A stretch of 64,000 bases of DNA from Saprospiraceae bacterium (GTDB lineage Bacteria > Bacteroidota > Bacteroidia > Chitinophagales > Saprospiraceae), in the NCBI GenBank assembly GCA_016709995.1, contig JADJLQ010000002.1:496001-560000 (forward strand), given 5' to 3'. Every line of letters begins with the position of its first letter. The first letter of the stretch is position 1. Positions 52,174 to 61,020 of this stretch are shown here, in pieces. Below the pieces are notes generated by a model that was given only the letters and a program-made list of their open reading frames with translations, did not search any database and had not been told where the DNA came from. Position numbers and translations under genes: made by a program.

Positions 52174-53178
52174 TTATAATTTTCTTCCAAAATCATCGGG
52201 CATCAATCTCCAAAGGGTATGGAAGTGTTGCATACCCTGGTCCCGATTGGTAAACTCTACTGACCATTCAGGAGTGATGATACCATAATAATGTAAGTCA
52301 TTAATCGAGTTGGTTCCCATCCAAACAAATCGACTTTTGGTTAAAAGTTTTTTCATTTGTTTTCTCTTGTTGTTGGCAATTGCAATATTAAAATTATCTA
52401 CCCATGCACTGAGGATATCCCAGACCATGGCTTTTTGAGCTTTATTCATTTCATTAAATGGAAGCCCCTTGCCATCACGCAGAAAAGGCTCATTACCTGT
52501 TTGAGCACGTGCATCGATGGTGAAAGGAAGTGAATCGATGTGGGCTTTCCTTTGTTGCATGCCATCCAGCGAATGGAAAAGGTTTTTTCCGATTTCATTT
52601 TCCCTGTACATAATATATTTTCCCGCAGTGATGCCATTAGATATCAATCCAGGATTAATTCCGGTAAAATGAGGAGTGCAACTAACTCCTTTCGGAGAAA
52701 AATTCATATTAATAGAAAGGTGATGGCCTTCAAATTTAAAACCCCATTTTTCTTGTGGAGAGGGATTGCCAAAAATCCAGGTCCAAAATTTTTCCTGGCC
52801 ATATCGGTGTGCGATTGGACTATTCATTGAAGTCAGTTTGTCATGAGTGTCCTGATCATATTGCATAATAGACAGTGCTTTTAAATAACCCTGATCACTC
52901 AGTACAGTCCTTAACAGCGCTTGGATATTCATTCGTTGCTCGTCATTAAGATCATCTAACCTGATTCCGTCTCGAATGGCTTGTTCTAAAGGAAGATTAG
53001 ACCATCTCGTCCGGTTGGTATCAGCCATGGACCTCAACGTAATTTTTTTTTGGACCTCAGTGAGTGAGGATATAAATTGTTTCGCTGCAGCTACAACAGG
53101 TCGCTGATCATAGCTTTGAGCAGAAATCAAAGAAAATGAAAACAAGACAGCAAATAAGAAGCAAGATTTTTTATTCAT
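52174..53178 (-). CDS. DUF3500 family exported protein
   Basis: 334 aa from Met 53178, which starts the signal peptide CFLFAVLFSFSLISAQ. Family pattern: RTRWSNLPLEQA near the start, YLKALSIMQYDQ, WTWIFGNPSPQEKWGFKFEGHHLSINMNF, and EFTNRDQGMQHFHTLWRLMPDDFG at the end. DUF3500 proteins are common in Bacteroidota and planctomycetes; no function is known. The conserved HH and D/E residues suggest an enzyme. Single gene between the AT-hook gene and a GNAT remnant. Confidence 0.85.
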   Translation of the reverse strand: MNKKSCFLFAVLFSFSLISAQSYDQRPVVAAAKQFISSLTEVQKKITLRSMADTNRTRWSNLPLEQAIRDGIRLDDLNDEQRMNIQALLRTVLSDQGYLKALSIMQYDQDTHDKLTSMNSPIAHRYGQEKFWTWIFGNPSPQEKWGFKFEGHHLSINMNFSPKGVSCTPHFTGINPGLISNGITAGKYIMYRENEIGKNLFHSLDGMQQRKAHIDSLPFTIDARAQTGNEPFLRDGKGLPFNEMNKAQKAMVWDILSAWVDNFNIAIANNKRKQMKKLLTKSRFVWMGTNSINDLHYYGIITPEWSVEFTNRDQGMQHFHTLWRLMPDDFGRKL

Positions 53179-53288
53179 ACTTTTTTGACAATCCACATTT
53201 GGTTGGATTAAGTCTAAATGTAGAAAAAATTATATTGAAGTTCTTTTTTTAATGAACTTACGAAGTAAAATTATAAATCCTGGATAAA

Positions 53289-53513
53289 TTACTGCGTAGT
53301 GCTCTCACAGATCTGCTTGTAAATGTTATTTTCGTGTATATGAATCCAAAGTTCAGGATGATCTATTAGTTTCCAACCAAATTGATTATACAGACCATGT
53401 GGGTCTTTGGTAACCAATATCCATCGCCTTAATTTCTTACTTACTTCGGTTTGTTCAGATCTCGCAGGAAAAAATGGTGGAAGGAGTGGACTTTCATAAA
53501 TTTGACTATGCAT
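53289..53513 (-). pseudogene. GNAT acetyltransferase remnant (C-terminal fragment)
   Basis: 74-codon frame. Residues from about 28 on match the end of GNAT acetyltransferases: LRRWILVTKDPHGLYNQFGWKLIDHPELW. The first 27 residues and the DNA upstream to 53740 do not continue the fold, so at least the acetyl-CoA-binding part is gone. The start of the frame is arbitrary. Probably a dead gene rather than a short protein. Confidence 0.55.
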
Positions 53514-53730
53514 AAGTGATAGAACTAAAACAATTAGTACGTAAAATCAGTATTTCTCCGGGCAGGATGATTACCTTGCAAGATCAGTTCGATCATTGAC
53601 TTCGATTGGCCTAGGGTCTACCTTGGAGTGAAATCTTCGAACACAAACTCAGACAATTAGGCGGATTGATTAAAGAGTCCACTTGAAGGAATCCCTATAG
53701 CATCAATTTCCGCCCATCGGATTAGTTTTA

Positions 53731-53738
53731 TAATTTTG
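53731..53738 (+). promoter_or_regulatory. -7 element TAATTTTG directly before the PhoD-like gene
   Basis: Exact TAnnTTTG match ending 5 bases before ATG 53744; implies a leaderless or near-leaderless message. Confidence 0.5.
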
Positions 53739-53743
53739 TTTGT

Positions 53744-55084
53744 ATGAAAAATCACCTTGTTTTAATTTTTCTATTTCTGATTACAAGCATGCTAGGTGCT
53801 CAGTCTTCAGGTATCGTATCGGGTCCGATGCTTGGCCCGGTCGAATTGCGCGATGCGATCATCTGGCTTGAAGTGACACCTGAAGTAAAATCAATCAGCC
53901 TTCAATATCGCAAAGCCAATACCTCAAGCTATAAAACCAAAATGTATAAAGGTGAATTAGGCAATGAGTTTAATCCAATCCAAATGCAGATTGGTGCACT
54001 CGATTATAATACTGCCTACGAATATCAATTTTTGATCAATAGCAAGCTATCCAACGCTAAGGGCACTTTTAAGACCAAAGATCTTTGGCAATGGCGCAAG
54101 CCGGCTCCAGACTTTAGTTTTCTCGTAGGATCCTGTCACTATGGCAATGAACCAGTCTATGATCGTCCGGGCAAACCTTATGGGGGGGATCCGGTTATTT
54201 TCCAAACCATGGCCAAAGAAAATGCAGCATTTATGTTGTGGACCGGTGATGCCTGGTATTCGCGTGAAGTAGATTATTATAGTAAATGGGGTCTATGGTA
54301 TCGGGCCCAGTACGCCAGGAAGATGCCGGAAATTCAACCTTTCCTGAAATCTATGCCTCAATGGGCTATGTGGGATGATCATGATTATGGACCAAACGAC
54401 ATCGGTACCAATTTTATCCTCAAAGACGAAACCCGAAAGATCTTCATGTCGTATTTCTGCAATCCTTCCTATGGCGAAAATGGTCAAGGCGCGTATACTA
54501 TCAATAGCTGGGGAGATGTAGATATCTTCATGCTCGATGATCGTTGGTGGCGCAGCGCAGATGAACTCATTGATTCTATTGATGGCCGGCCAAATCCGGA
54601 TAAAGTCATGTTAGGCAGACAGCAAATGCTTTGGCTTAAAAACTCCCTGGCTTATAGCAATGCTACTTTTAAGCTCATCATGGTAGGCAGCCAGGTATTG
54701 AATCCGGTGTCCCCTTTTGACAAACTTTTAGATTTTAAATTAGAATATGATGAATTGATGAAATTTTTAATGGATCAAAAGGTCAATGGTGTGCTATTCC
54801 TCACGGGTGACCGTCACCATTCAGAGATTATTAAAGTTGAAAGACCAGGATCCTATCCACTATACGATATCACCATCTCTCCACTCACTTCAGGTACTCA
54901 TACCTTCTCCGGTACAGAAAAAAACAACCCCTATCGGGTAGTCGGGGTGGATCAAAAACAGAATTTTGGACGGGTTTCAGTCTCAGGTAAAGAAAATGCC
55001 AGGATACTAAAAGTGGAGATTGTGGGTATGCTTGGTGAGGTGCTGGCTACCTGGCAGGTTAGTGAAAATGAACTAAAAAACTAA
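53744..55084 (+). CDS. PhoD-like alkaline phosphatase/phosphodiesterase
   Basis: 446 aa, signal peptide LVLIFLFLITSMLGAQ. N-terminal fibronectin-like domain (GPMLGPVELRDAIIWLEVTPEVKSI) and calcineurin-like metallophosphatase: FSFLVGSCHYG, FMLWTGDAWYSR, MWDDHDYGPND, FMLDDRWWR, and GVLFLTGDRHHSEI. These Asp, Asn-like and His residues coordinate the metals. Releases phosphate from organic phosphates outside the cytoplasm; exact substrate open. No Tat twin-Arg is visible, unlike Bacillus PhoD. The -7 element abuts the start codon. Confidence 0.88.
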   Translation: MKNHLVLIFLFLITSMLGAQSSGIVSGPMLGPVELRDAIIWLEVTPEVKSISLQYRKANTSSYKTKMYKGELGNEFNPIQMQIGALDYNTAYEYQFLINSKLSNAKGTFKTKDLWQWRKPAPDFSFLVGSCHYGNEPVYDRPGKPYGGDPVIFQTMAKENAAFMLWTGDAWYSREVDYYSKWGLWYRAQYARKMPEIQPFLKSMPQWAMWDDHDYGPNDIGTNFILKDETRKIFMSYFCNPSYGENGQGAYTINSWGDVDIFMLDDRWWRSADELIDSIDGRPNPDKVMLGRQQMLWLKNSLAYSNATFKLIMVGSQVLNPVSPFDKLLDFKLEYDELMKFLMDQKVNGVLFLTGDRHHSEIIKVERPGSYPLYDITISPLTSGTHTFSGTEKNNPYRVVGVDQKQNFGRVSVSGKENARILKVEIVGMLGEVLATWQVSENELKN

Positions 55085-55177
55085 TATCCCTGCCATGCAA
55101 ATATTTGGCCCCAGGGAATGCAGCTTAAAGCGTAATAGTATTCAAATTAGAATTGGAAAAATTAGGATGTAAAGTGC

Positions 55178-55999
55178 ATGCTTAGAAAACTGTTCTATTT
55201 ACTGCCCCCATCGATGCGTTTTATCTTTCGCAGAATCGTTTTTTTGCCCGTAGACATTTTGAGCCTCTTTAGCAATAAATTGGTCCCGCCACGCGGAATG
55301 ATCTATACCGGTAGTGGTGATTTTATCAAACAAGGCCAGGAATGGAAACAGTTTTTTATTGAACGTGCGGCACTCTTGCCACAGGATCGTGTATTGGACA
55401 TAGGGAGTGGTATTGGGAGGATAGCGATCGGACTGATGCCTTATCTCAAAGGAAAGTACGAAGGCTTTGATGCTGTCAAAACCGGAGTGGACTGGTGTGT
55501 AAAAAACATCACATCTCGCAATACAAATTTTGGATTTCAATATATCGACCTGTACAATGACCTCTATAAAGCGAAAGGAAGGTCAGCCGCTTCTTTTGAA
55601 TTTCCTTTTACTCAAGAATCTTTTCATTTTATATGTGCTATATCCGTTTTTACACATATGCTACCTGATGAGGTGGAAAACTATGTTAGGCAAATTGCCC
55701 TTGTCCTCAAACCTCAAGGTAAGGCTGTGATGACCTTTTTTATATTAGACAAAGAAAGCATCGAATACATGCAAAGTGCCAAACCAAAAATAAAATTCAA
55801 TCTCGAGGGGACCACCACCTCTGCACTGATGGATCGAAAAGTGAAATCTGCCAATGTAGCCTATCAAAGAAGCTATCTAGAGCAACTCTTTTTTACTCAG
55901 GGGCTTACGATCTTAGAAAGTCATTCCGGGTATTGGTCAGGGCGGCCAAAACAGATAGATTTGGCATTTCAGGACATATTAATAGTAACAAAAGTTTAA
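55178..55999 (+). CDS. Class I SAM-dependent methyltransferase
   Basis: 273 aa. SAM motif I in RVLDIGSGIGRIAIGLMPYL (about residues 70-88), then YEGFDAVKTGVDWC, and FHFICAISVFTHMLPDEVENYVRQIALVLKPQGKAVMTFFI (motifs of the methyltransferase-11/25 group). The first 30 residues are hydrophobic and basic (KLFYLLPPSMRFIFRRIVFLPVDILSLF), suggesting contact with the membrane. Substrate unknown; lipid or surface polymer is possible. Starts at ATG 55178, 93 bases after the phosphatase. Confidence 0.82.
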   Translation: MLRKLFYLLPPSMRFIFRRIVFLPVDILSLFSNKLVPPRGMIYTGSGDFIKQGQEWKQFFIERAALLPQDRVLDIGSGIGRIAIGLMPYLKGKYEGFDAVKTGVDWCVKNITSRNTNFGFQYIDLYNDLYKAKGRSAASFEFPFTQESFHFICAISVFTHMLPDEVENYVRQIALVLKPQGKAVMTFFILDKESIEYMQSAKPKIKFNLEGTTTSALMDRKVKSANVAYQRSYLEQLFFTQGLTILESHSGYWSGRPKQIDLAFQDILIVTKV

Positions 56000-56180
56000 A
56001 CTGATGTTGTAAGGATGAAGGGAGTTCCTTGCATCTACTTCAGGCGTTGATGTTATATTCTTTTCACCGCTGCGCCTGCTCTCGATTTGTCCAAATAAAC
56101 TTTGCAACTTAACTGCGTTAATAGATCCAAACAGAATACATGATATAGATGCAGGCATTTCTTTATTATCTTTAACTTTC

Positions 56181-57089
56181 ATGAGATATAGCTACTATTT
56201 ATTGATCACAGGATTTTTGCTTTTTATTGCCTGCAAGTCAAAATCAGACTTCCCAGCGGAGTTGGTTCAATTTACATCCTATCCTCAAAATCCGGTATTT
56301 AAAGGCACTGCCTCACCATCCGACTGGGATGAAATCATTCGTGAAAGAGGTTATATTTTAAAAGAAGATGACACCTATCATCTGTGGTATACCGGATACA
56401 AAGATACCACTGGTGCGGTGATGTCTCTCGGATATGCTACTTCGCCAGACGGATTGATCTGGACACGATATGCAGGAAATCCCATCTATGATTCGCTGCA
56501 TACTGAAGATATGATGATCATCAAAGTAGATGATACTTACCAGATGTTTGCAGAGGGTAAAGGTGATATTGCACACCGACTCGTATCTACAAACCGTATT
56601 CATTGGCAGGATCTGGGTAGTCTGGATATCCGTTTGGTAAGTGGAGATCCTATCAGTGCGGGTCCATATGGCACGCCATCAGTAATTAAAGAGGGTAGCA
56701 CCTGGTATTTGTTTTATGAACGCAACGATGATGCAATCTGGCTCGCCTCCTCCAAAGATTTACAGGTCTGGACAAATGTACAGGATGAACCTATTCTACT
56801 TAAAGGTCCGGAGTCCTACGATCGGTTTGGCGTAGCCATGAATCAGGTGATAAAGTATCATGATAAATATTATGGATATTACCATGGTACTCCAGATCAG
56901 GATTGGAGTACATGGAATACTAATGTGGCCGTATCCGAAGATTTAATTCATTGGACTAAATATTCGCAAAATCCCATCCTGCAAGAAAATAAATCGAGTG
57001 GTATCTTAGTACACGATGGAGCACAATACCGGATGTATACGATGCATCCGGAGGTATGTGTTCATTTTTTTAAGGATGGGGTGCGATAG
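56181..57089 (+). CDS. GH43/GH32-like five-bladed propeller lipoprotein
   Basis: 302 aa, lipobox at about residue 18 (LLFIACKSK). Repeated pattern of glycosidase propellers: YHLWYTGYKDTTGAVMSLGYATSPDGLIWTRYAGNPIY, YQMFAEGKGDIAHRLVSTNRIHWQD, WYLFYERNDDAIWLASSKDLQVWTN and NTNVAVSEDLIHWTKYSQNPIL. Acidic residues in each blade could be catalytic, but I cannot assign them firmly. Probably cuts or binds arabinose, xylose or fructose glycans on the surface. TATCTTTA lies 6 bases before the ATG. Confidence 0.75.
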   Translation: MRYSYYLLITGFLLFIACKSKSDFPAELVQFTSYPQNPVFKGTASPSDWDEIIRERGYILKEDDTYHLWYTGYKDTTGAVMSLGYATSPDGLIWTRYAGNPIYDSLHTEDMMIIKVDDTYQMFAEGKGDIAHRLVSTNRIHWQDLGSLDIRLVSGDPISAGPYGTPSVIKEGSTWYLFYERNDDAIWLASSKDLQVWTNVQDEPILLKGPESYDRFGVAMNQVIKYHDKYYGYYHGTPDQDWSTWNTNVAVSEDLIHWTKYSQNPILQENKSSGILVHDGAQYRMYTMHPEVCVHFFKDGVR

Positions 57090-57220
57090 GTTTGTCAGCA
57101 AATATCTGGCTTGCCCATTCTCTCACAAAGTACTATTTGATCCAATTGTAACAATATTATGTATTACACAAAGAGGGGTCAATCCACGGGCTTATATTTA
57201 CAAAATGCAATTCACCAACA

Positions 57221-58123
57221 ATGAAAATTAAGCTCATTTTACTGATTCTGGCTTTTCAATACACTACCATGGCGCAGGACAATACCAATCGGGTTTTCGC
57301 CAATTGTCCGCCAGGCACAGTCCTGAAAGCAAATATCCCTTATGCCAATGATACTTTAAAAAAACATCGCCTCGACATTTATTGGCCTAAAGATGTCAAA
57401 CCTAATATGCCTCTGGTGGTTTGGTTCCATGGTGGAGCCTGGCGCACCAACGATCAATGTGGTGATATGAGTTATATGAAAAACACGATTGCCGAAATCC
57501 TCCAAAATGGATTTATGCTGGCATCCGTCGATTATCGATTTAGCACTCAATCAGTATTCCCCCAGATTGTGCAGGATTGTAATCTTGGGTTAGAATACCT
57601 CTACCAGCACGCTACTCAGTACGGTATCGATAATAAACGAATTGCTGTCATGGGCTTTTCGGCAGGATCTCATCTGATCTGCCTATCAGCTTTGGCACAG
57701 AACAATAAGATGAAATCCTTTGTGGCTCCTGGTGCAAAACAATCTTACAAAATAAAAGCAGTCGTTGATTTTTATGGTCCATCAGATCTGATCAGTCATA
57801 CCAAGCCTGAGGAAGCTTTCGATCCCAATAGTCCTATCCACAATTTATTAGGAGCTTCAGCCATCGAACGACCCGATCTGGCCAGGATAGCCAGCCCGGT
57901 GACCTATATTGATAAAAATGACCCTCCCTTCCTCATCATCAATGGCGAAAAAGATGAGTCCGTCAATTATACCCAGGCAAAACTATTAGGTGCCTCCCTT
58001 TCTCTGGCAGGGGTCAAAAACGAAGTAATCATCGTCAAGGACGCACCACACTACGGAGCGTATTTTGATGTGGAGATGGTGAGGAGTAAAGTCATCGCTT
58101 TTTTGAAGGAGCATCTGAAATAA
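57221..58123 (+). CDS. Exported alpha/beta hydrolase (carboxylesterase/acetyl-xylan esterase-like)
   Basis: 300 aa, signal peptide KLILLILAFQYTTMAQ. Oxyanion motif LVVWFHGGAWR, nucleophile Ser in AVMGFSAGSHLICL (GFSAG), Asp in INGEKDESVNYTQA, and His in DAPHYGAY. Fits the HSL/BD-FAE esterase group, which removes ester groups from plant glycans. Together with the xylanase and GH43-like genes it could work on xylan. Single gene, ended by the shared hairpin at 58311. Confidence 0.88.
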   Translation: MKIKLILLILAFQYTTMAQDNTNRVFANCPPGTVLKANIPYANDTLKKHRLDIYWPKDVKPNMPLVVWFHGGAWRTNDQCGDMSYMKNTIAEILQNGFMLASVDYRFSTQSVFPQIVQDCNLGLEYLYQHATQYGIDNKRIAVMGFSAGSHLICLSALAQNNKMKSFVAPGAKQSYKIKAVVDFYGPSDLISHTKPEEAFDPNSPIHNLLGASAIERPDLARIASPVTYIDKNDPPFLIINGEKDESVNYTQAKLLGASLSLAGVKNEVIIVKDAPHYGAYFDVEMVRSKVIAFLKEHLK

Positions 58124-58310
58124 AGTGCTTTTTTAATTTAGGCCAACGGTCACCTACCCATTATTATGCTCCATTATCCGGGTCAGGCATCCTCTGACGA
58201 TTTTAATCAATTTTATAAAGATCGATTTACCTGGTTTGTCAATGATCTAAAGAAAAAAATATTTATAAGAAGTAGTGCCTTTGCGTAGAAGGACCCTGGT
58301 TTTGACAAAA

Positions 58311-58335
58311 AAAACGGCACACCTGGTGCCGTTTT
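58311..58335. terminator. Bidirectional terminator between convergent genes
   Basis: AAAACGGCAC (58311-58320) pairs with GTGCCGTTTT (58326-58335), loop ACCTG, T-run on both strands. It lies between the esterase gene and the convergent SnoaL-like gene. Confidence 0.85.
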
Positions 58336-58356
58336 TATAAAACATTACTCTGAAGG

Positions 58357-58896
58357 TTATTTACTTTGAGCAGCCATGATAGGTACCCTGTCGAGATACA
58401 TGATGACACGGTCTACCTGATCTGCTTCATTCATGTGCAGGTCTGTATGAATCCATTGGCGCATGGTTTTGCCGGTTTTATATTTGGAATATACCTGATA
58501 CCAGCAAAGTACCCATGTGCCAGGTTGCTCCACACTCTGTGGTTGATTGACCTTAATAGGAAGATAGATTGGATTACTAAAAGTGAGTGTGTCAATCACA
58601 TCATTTCTTCTTTTTTTCCAATATTCGGCTATTGCAGCCTTGCCAGCTAAAGAATCACCATTATTAAACATATAAACAGCATTGTCAGCATATCCGGCCA
58701 CGAAGCCATCTACATCTCCTGCTGATAATGCAGCTATACTTTTGCCTGCCATCTCGGCATATTTTGCATCGGCAAATTCTGCAGGAGCCATTTTGGCTTC
58801 AGCAGCGACTGCAGGCTTGTCATCCATTTTTGCCTCCGGAGATTTTGTGTCATTACAGGCAGCGAATAAAATTGAGCATAAAGCCCCTAAGATCAT
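58357..58896 (-). CDS. NTF2/SnoaL-like lipoprotein
   Basis: 179 aa, lipobox at about residue 14 (SILFAACND). NTF2-like fold: KYAEMAGKSIAALSAGDVDGFVAGYADNAVYMFNNGDSLAGKAAIAEYWKKRR, TWVLCWYQVYSKYKTGKTMRQWIHTDLHMNEADQVDRVIMYLDRVP. Cone-shaped binding fold used by isomerases, but most lipoprotein members have no known function. Ends in QSK. The frame may extend upstream a few codons without an ATG. Single gene. Confidence 0.8.
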   Translation of the reverse strand: MILGALCSILFAACNDTKSPEAKMDDKPAVAAEAKMAPAEFADAKYAEMAGKSIAALSAGDVDGFVAGYADNAVYMFNNGDSLAGKAAIAEYWKKRRNDVIDTLTFSNPIYLPIKVNQPQSVEQPGTWVLCWYQVYSKYKTGKTMRQWIHTDLHMNEADQVDRVIMYLDRVPIMAAQSK

Positions 58897-59433
58897 TTTT
58901 TTAATAAAAGTAATTTTAAGTTAGTTGAGGAAATTTAAATAATTTTAACCTAAAATTAACAAAAATAATGTAAGCCAAATAAAAAAACTGAAAGAGGTTT
59001 GCTTTCGGTTGTTGTTATTGATCTTTTTTTTCAATTATGAAAGGAAGCAAAACCAACTTGAGTAAGATTCCGGCCAGGCTCGTGCAGTTATAGTGTTTGA
59101 TAATTATTTTGACCGGGAGATGAGACCGATATGTTTTCGGATTTAGCGCTGAAAGACTAAAATAGTCGCCAATTTTTTGATGAAAGGCTTAAAAACCAAA
59201 AGCCTTTGAAGACACCATGTTTTAAGCTATTTCCAAAACTGCACGTAGACAAAACAATTATTGGTTGGTCAATAAATTAATTGCACTGAATTATAATCAT
59301 TTTAATAAAAAGCATGCTGCGAAAAACCCTTAAATAATCATATTATAAGTCTCTTTAACCTATAATCGATTGATTGATCCTCCTTCTACGAATACAGGAT
59401 ACTCTAGTTGAACAATTTGCATAAATTTACCGT
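58897..59433. other. 537-bp intergenic region, AT-rich, no gene
   Basis: No credible coding frame on either strand. The only structure I see is a hairpin AAAGGCTT (59183-59190) with AAGCCTTT (59200-59207), loop of 9. It may hold an untranslated RNA or decayed DNA; I cannot tell. Confidence 0.4.
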
Positions 59434-59919
59434 ATGGGTTCACAATATTTTAAATACATTTTGGGTGGTTTGTCGATCGTCCTTGTTTATGCTGCTTGTC
59501 GATCAGTCGAATGTCCGCCAAATAAAACAGAGCTTTTAAATAAATTCAATCAGTTTGTAAATGCCACGATGCAGACCAAGCAATTTTACAGTATTAAAGA
59601 ATGGGAATCTAAAGACCAGGTGTTTTCAGGATACCTTCAAAACTGTTATCCTAAATATGATTCCTTATACTACCTGGATGAAAGACAAAAGTTTTGGACT
59701 GATGCGCTGAGGTATTATTTTAAAAGATATGACAATCGTGTCACCGTCGAATTACTAAACAATAAAAACCCTAACTCGCAAATAATGCAAAATCAAATTA
59801 AATCTACCTGGGCCAACCCTGATCAGGCCTTTACTCAGATTTTTCAGGAAATGACCGGATTAAAATTTGATGATGCCATGCAAGCAGTGAGAGATTCTAC
59901 GTTGAAGTCTGAAAAATAG
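59434..59919 (+). CDS. Hypothetical lipoprotein, 161 aa
   Basis: Lipoprotein-type start: MGSQYFKYILGGLSIVLVYAAC with Cys22. No family recognised. The rest is helical and polar with two more Cys (VECPPNKTE, YLQNCYPK). A TPR-like look is absent. Ends 12 bases before the WecA/MraY-type gene, so they are co-transcribed and the lipoprotein may serve envelope polysaccharide assembly. TAAATTTA lies 4 bases ahead of ATG 59434, again with almost no leader. Confidence 0.6.
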   Translation: MGSQYFKYILGGLSIVLVYAACRSVECPPNKTELLNKFNQFVNATMQTKQFYSIKEWESKDQVFSGYLQNCYPKYDSLYYLDERQKFWTDALRYYFKRYDNRVTVELLNNKNPNSQIMQNQIKSTWANPDQAFTQIFQEMTGLKFDDAMQAVRDSTLKSEK

Positions 59920-59931
59920 TGAAGAGATACT

Positions 59932-61020
59932 ATGTATGATGTCATCCTGAGTTTTATTACTGCATTTTCACTTACTTATCTTGCTATACCCAATATCATC
60001 AAAGTGGCTACGGATAAGCATTTGTATGATCAACCCGATGATACCCGACGATCACACGAAACACCTATCCCGCGGTTAGGAGGCATAGCGATTTTTGCTG
60101 GCGTAGTATTGTCGGTAACATTATGGACACCTTTTCAGGTATTTGCCGATTTACAATATATACTTTGTGCACTGGTCATCATATTTTTTATAGGTATTAG
60201 GGATGATATACAAGGTGTGTCTCCTTTTTATAAAATGTTAGGCCAACTGATAGCAGCGTCCATATTGGTATTAAAGGCCGGCATAAAGCTAACCAGCTTG
60301 TATGGCATCATGGGTGTCTATGAGATCCCAGTGATACCTTCTATTTTATTAAGTATTTTTACCATCATTGTCATCATCAACGCATTTAACCTGATCGATG
60401 GTATTAATGGCCTTTCTGGCAGCATCACCGTCCTGATCACCTTAGCGCTTGGCACTTGGTTTTTATTGATCGATCGGTTGGAGATAGCAGTATTGGCATT
60501 TTCGTTGGCTGCCTCTGTGATCGCATTTCTCAATTATAATTTTACTCCAGCCAGGATCTTTATGGGTGATACAGGTGCCCTGCTGAATGGACTGGTATGT
60601 TCTATACTCACTATTAAATTTATCGAACTTCATCGTGAACTGCCCAATTCATATTATGCCTTCAAGGCAGCACCAGCCGTAGCGATAGGCGTGCTCATTC
60701 TACCATTATATGATACGCTGAGAGTGTTTACGATGCGGATCTTAAGAGGAAGATCACCCATGTCTCCGGATCGCAACCATATACATCACCTACTCATTGA
60801 TTCCGGACTAGATCATATGCAGGCTACCGGTATCCTCGTAGCAGTCAATCTATTGTTCATATTTATGGTGTTATTTCTACAGACCATGGGCACGCTTAAC
60901 TTGTTATTGCTGATATTGGCTATTGCCACCTTGCTGACGGGCATACTCTTCATGATCGTAAGACGAAGAAGATTGATGCAGCAAGCAGGTCATCAACCAG
61001 GCATTGAAAAACCAAAATAG
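59932..61020 (+). CDS. UDP-GlcNAc:undecaprenyl-phosphate GlcNAc-1-phosphate transferase (WecA/MraY family)
   Basis: 362 aa, about 10-11 membrane helices. Signature motifs: PRLGGIAIFAG, FIGIRDDIQGVSPFYKMLGQLIAA (DDxxG), NAFNLIDGINGLSG (NLIDGxxGL), FMGDTGALLNG, and the C-terminal SPMSPDRNHIHHLLIDSGL (HIHH motif of WecA/TagO). It starts lipid-linked polysaccharide assembly at the inner membrane. HIHHLL separates it from MraY proper. The 3' end overlaps the convergent ligase-like gene by 117 bases. Which polymer it makes is unknown. Confidence 0.9.
   Translation: MYDVILSFITAFSLTYLAIPNIIKVATDKHLYDQPDDTRRSHETPIPRLGGIAIFAGVVLSVTLWTPFQVFADLQYILCALVIIFFIGIRDDIQGVSPFYKMLGQLIAASILVLKAGIKLTSLYGIMGVYEIPVIPSILLSIFTIIVIINAFNLIDGINGLSGSITVLITLALGTWFLLIDRLEIAVLAFSLAASVIAFLNYNFTPARIFMGDTGALLNGLVCSILTIKFIELHRELPNSYYAFKAAPAVAIGVLILPLYDTLRVFTMRILRGRSPMSPDRNHIHHLLIDSGLDHMQATGILVAVNLLFIFMVLFLQTMGTLNLLLLILAIATLLTGILFMIVRRRRLMQQAGHQPGIEKPK

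Noticed and set aside
59037..59093. 18-residue frame MKGSKTNLSKIPARLVQL
   Set aside because: No conserved pattern and no expression signal; shortness makes it likely chance.
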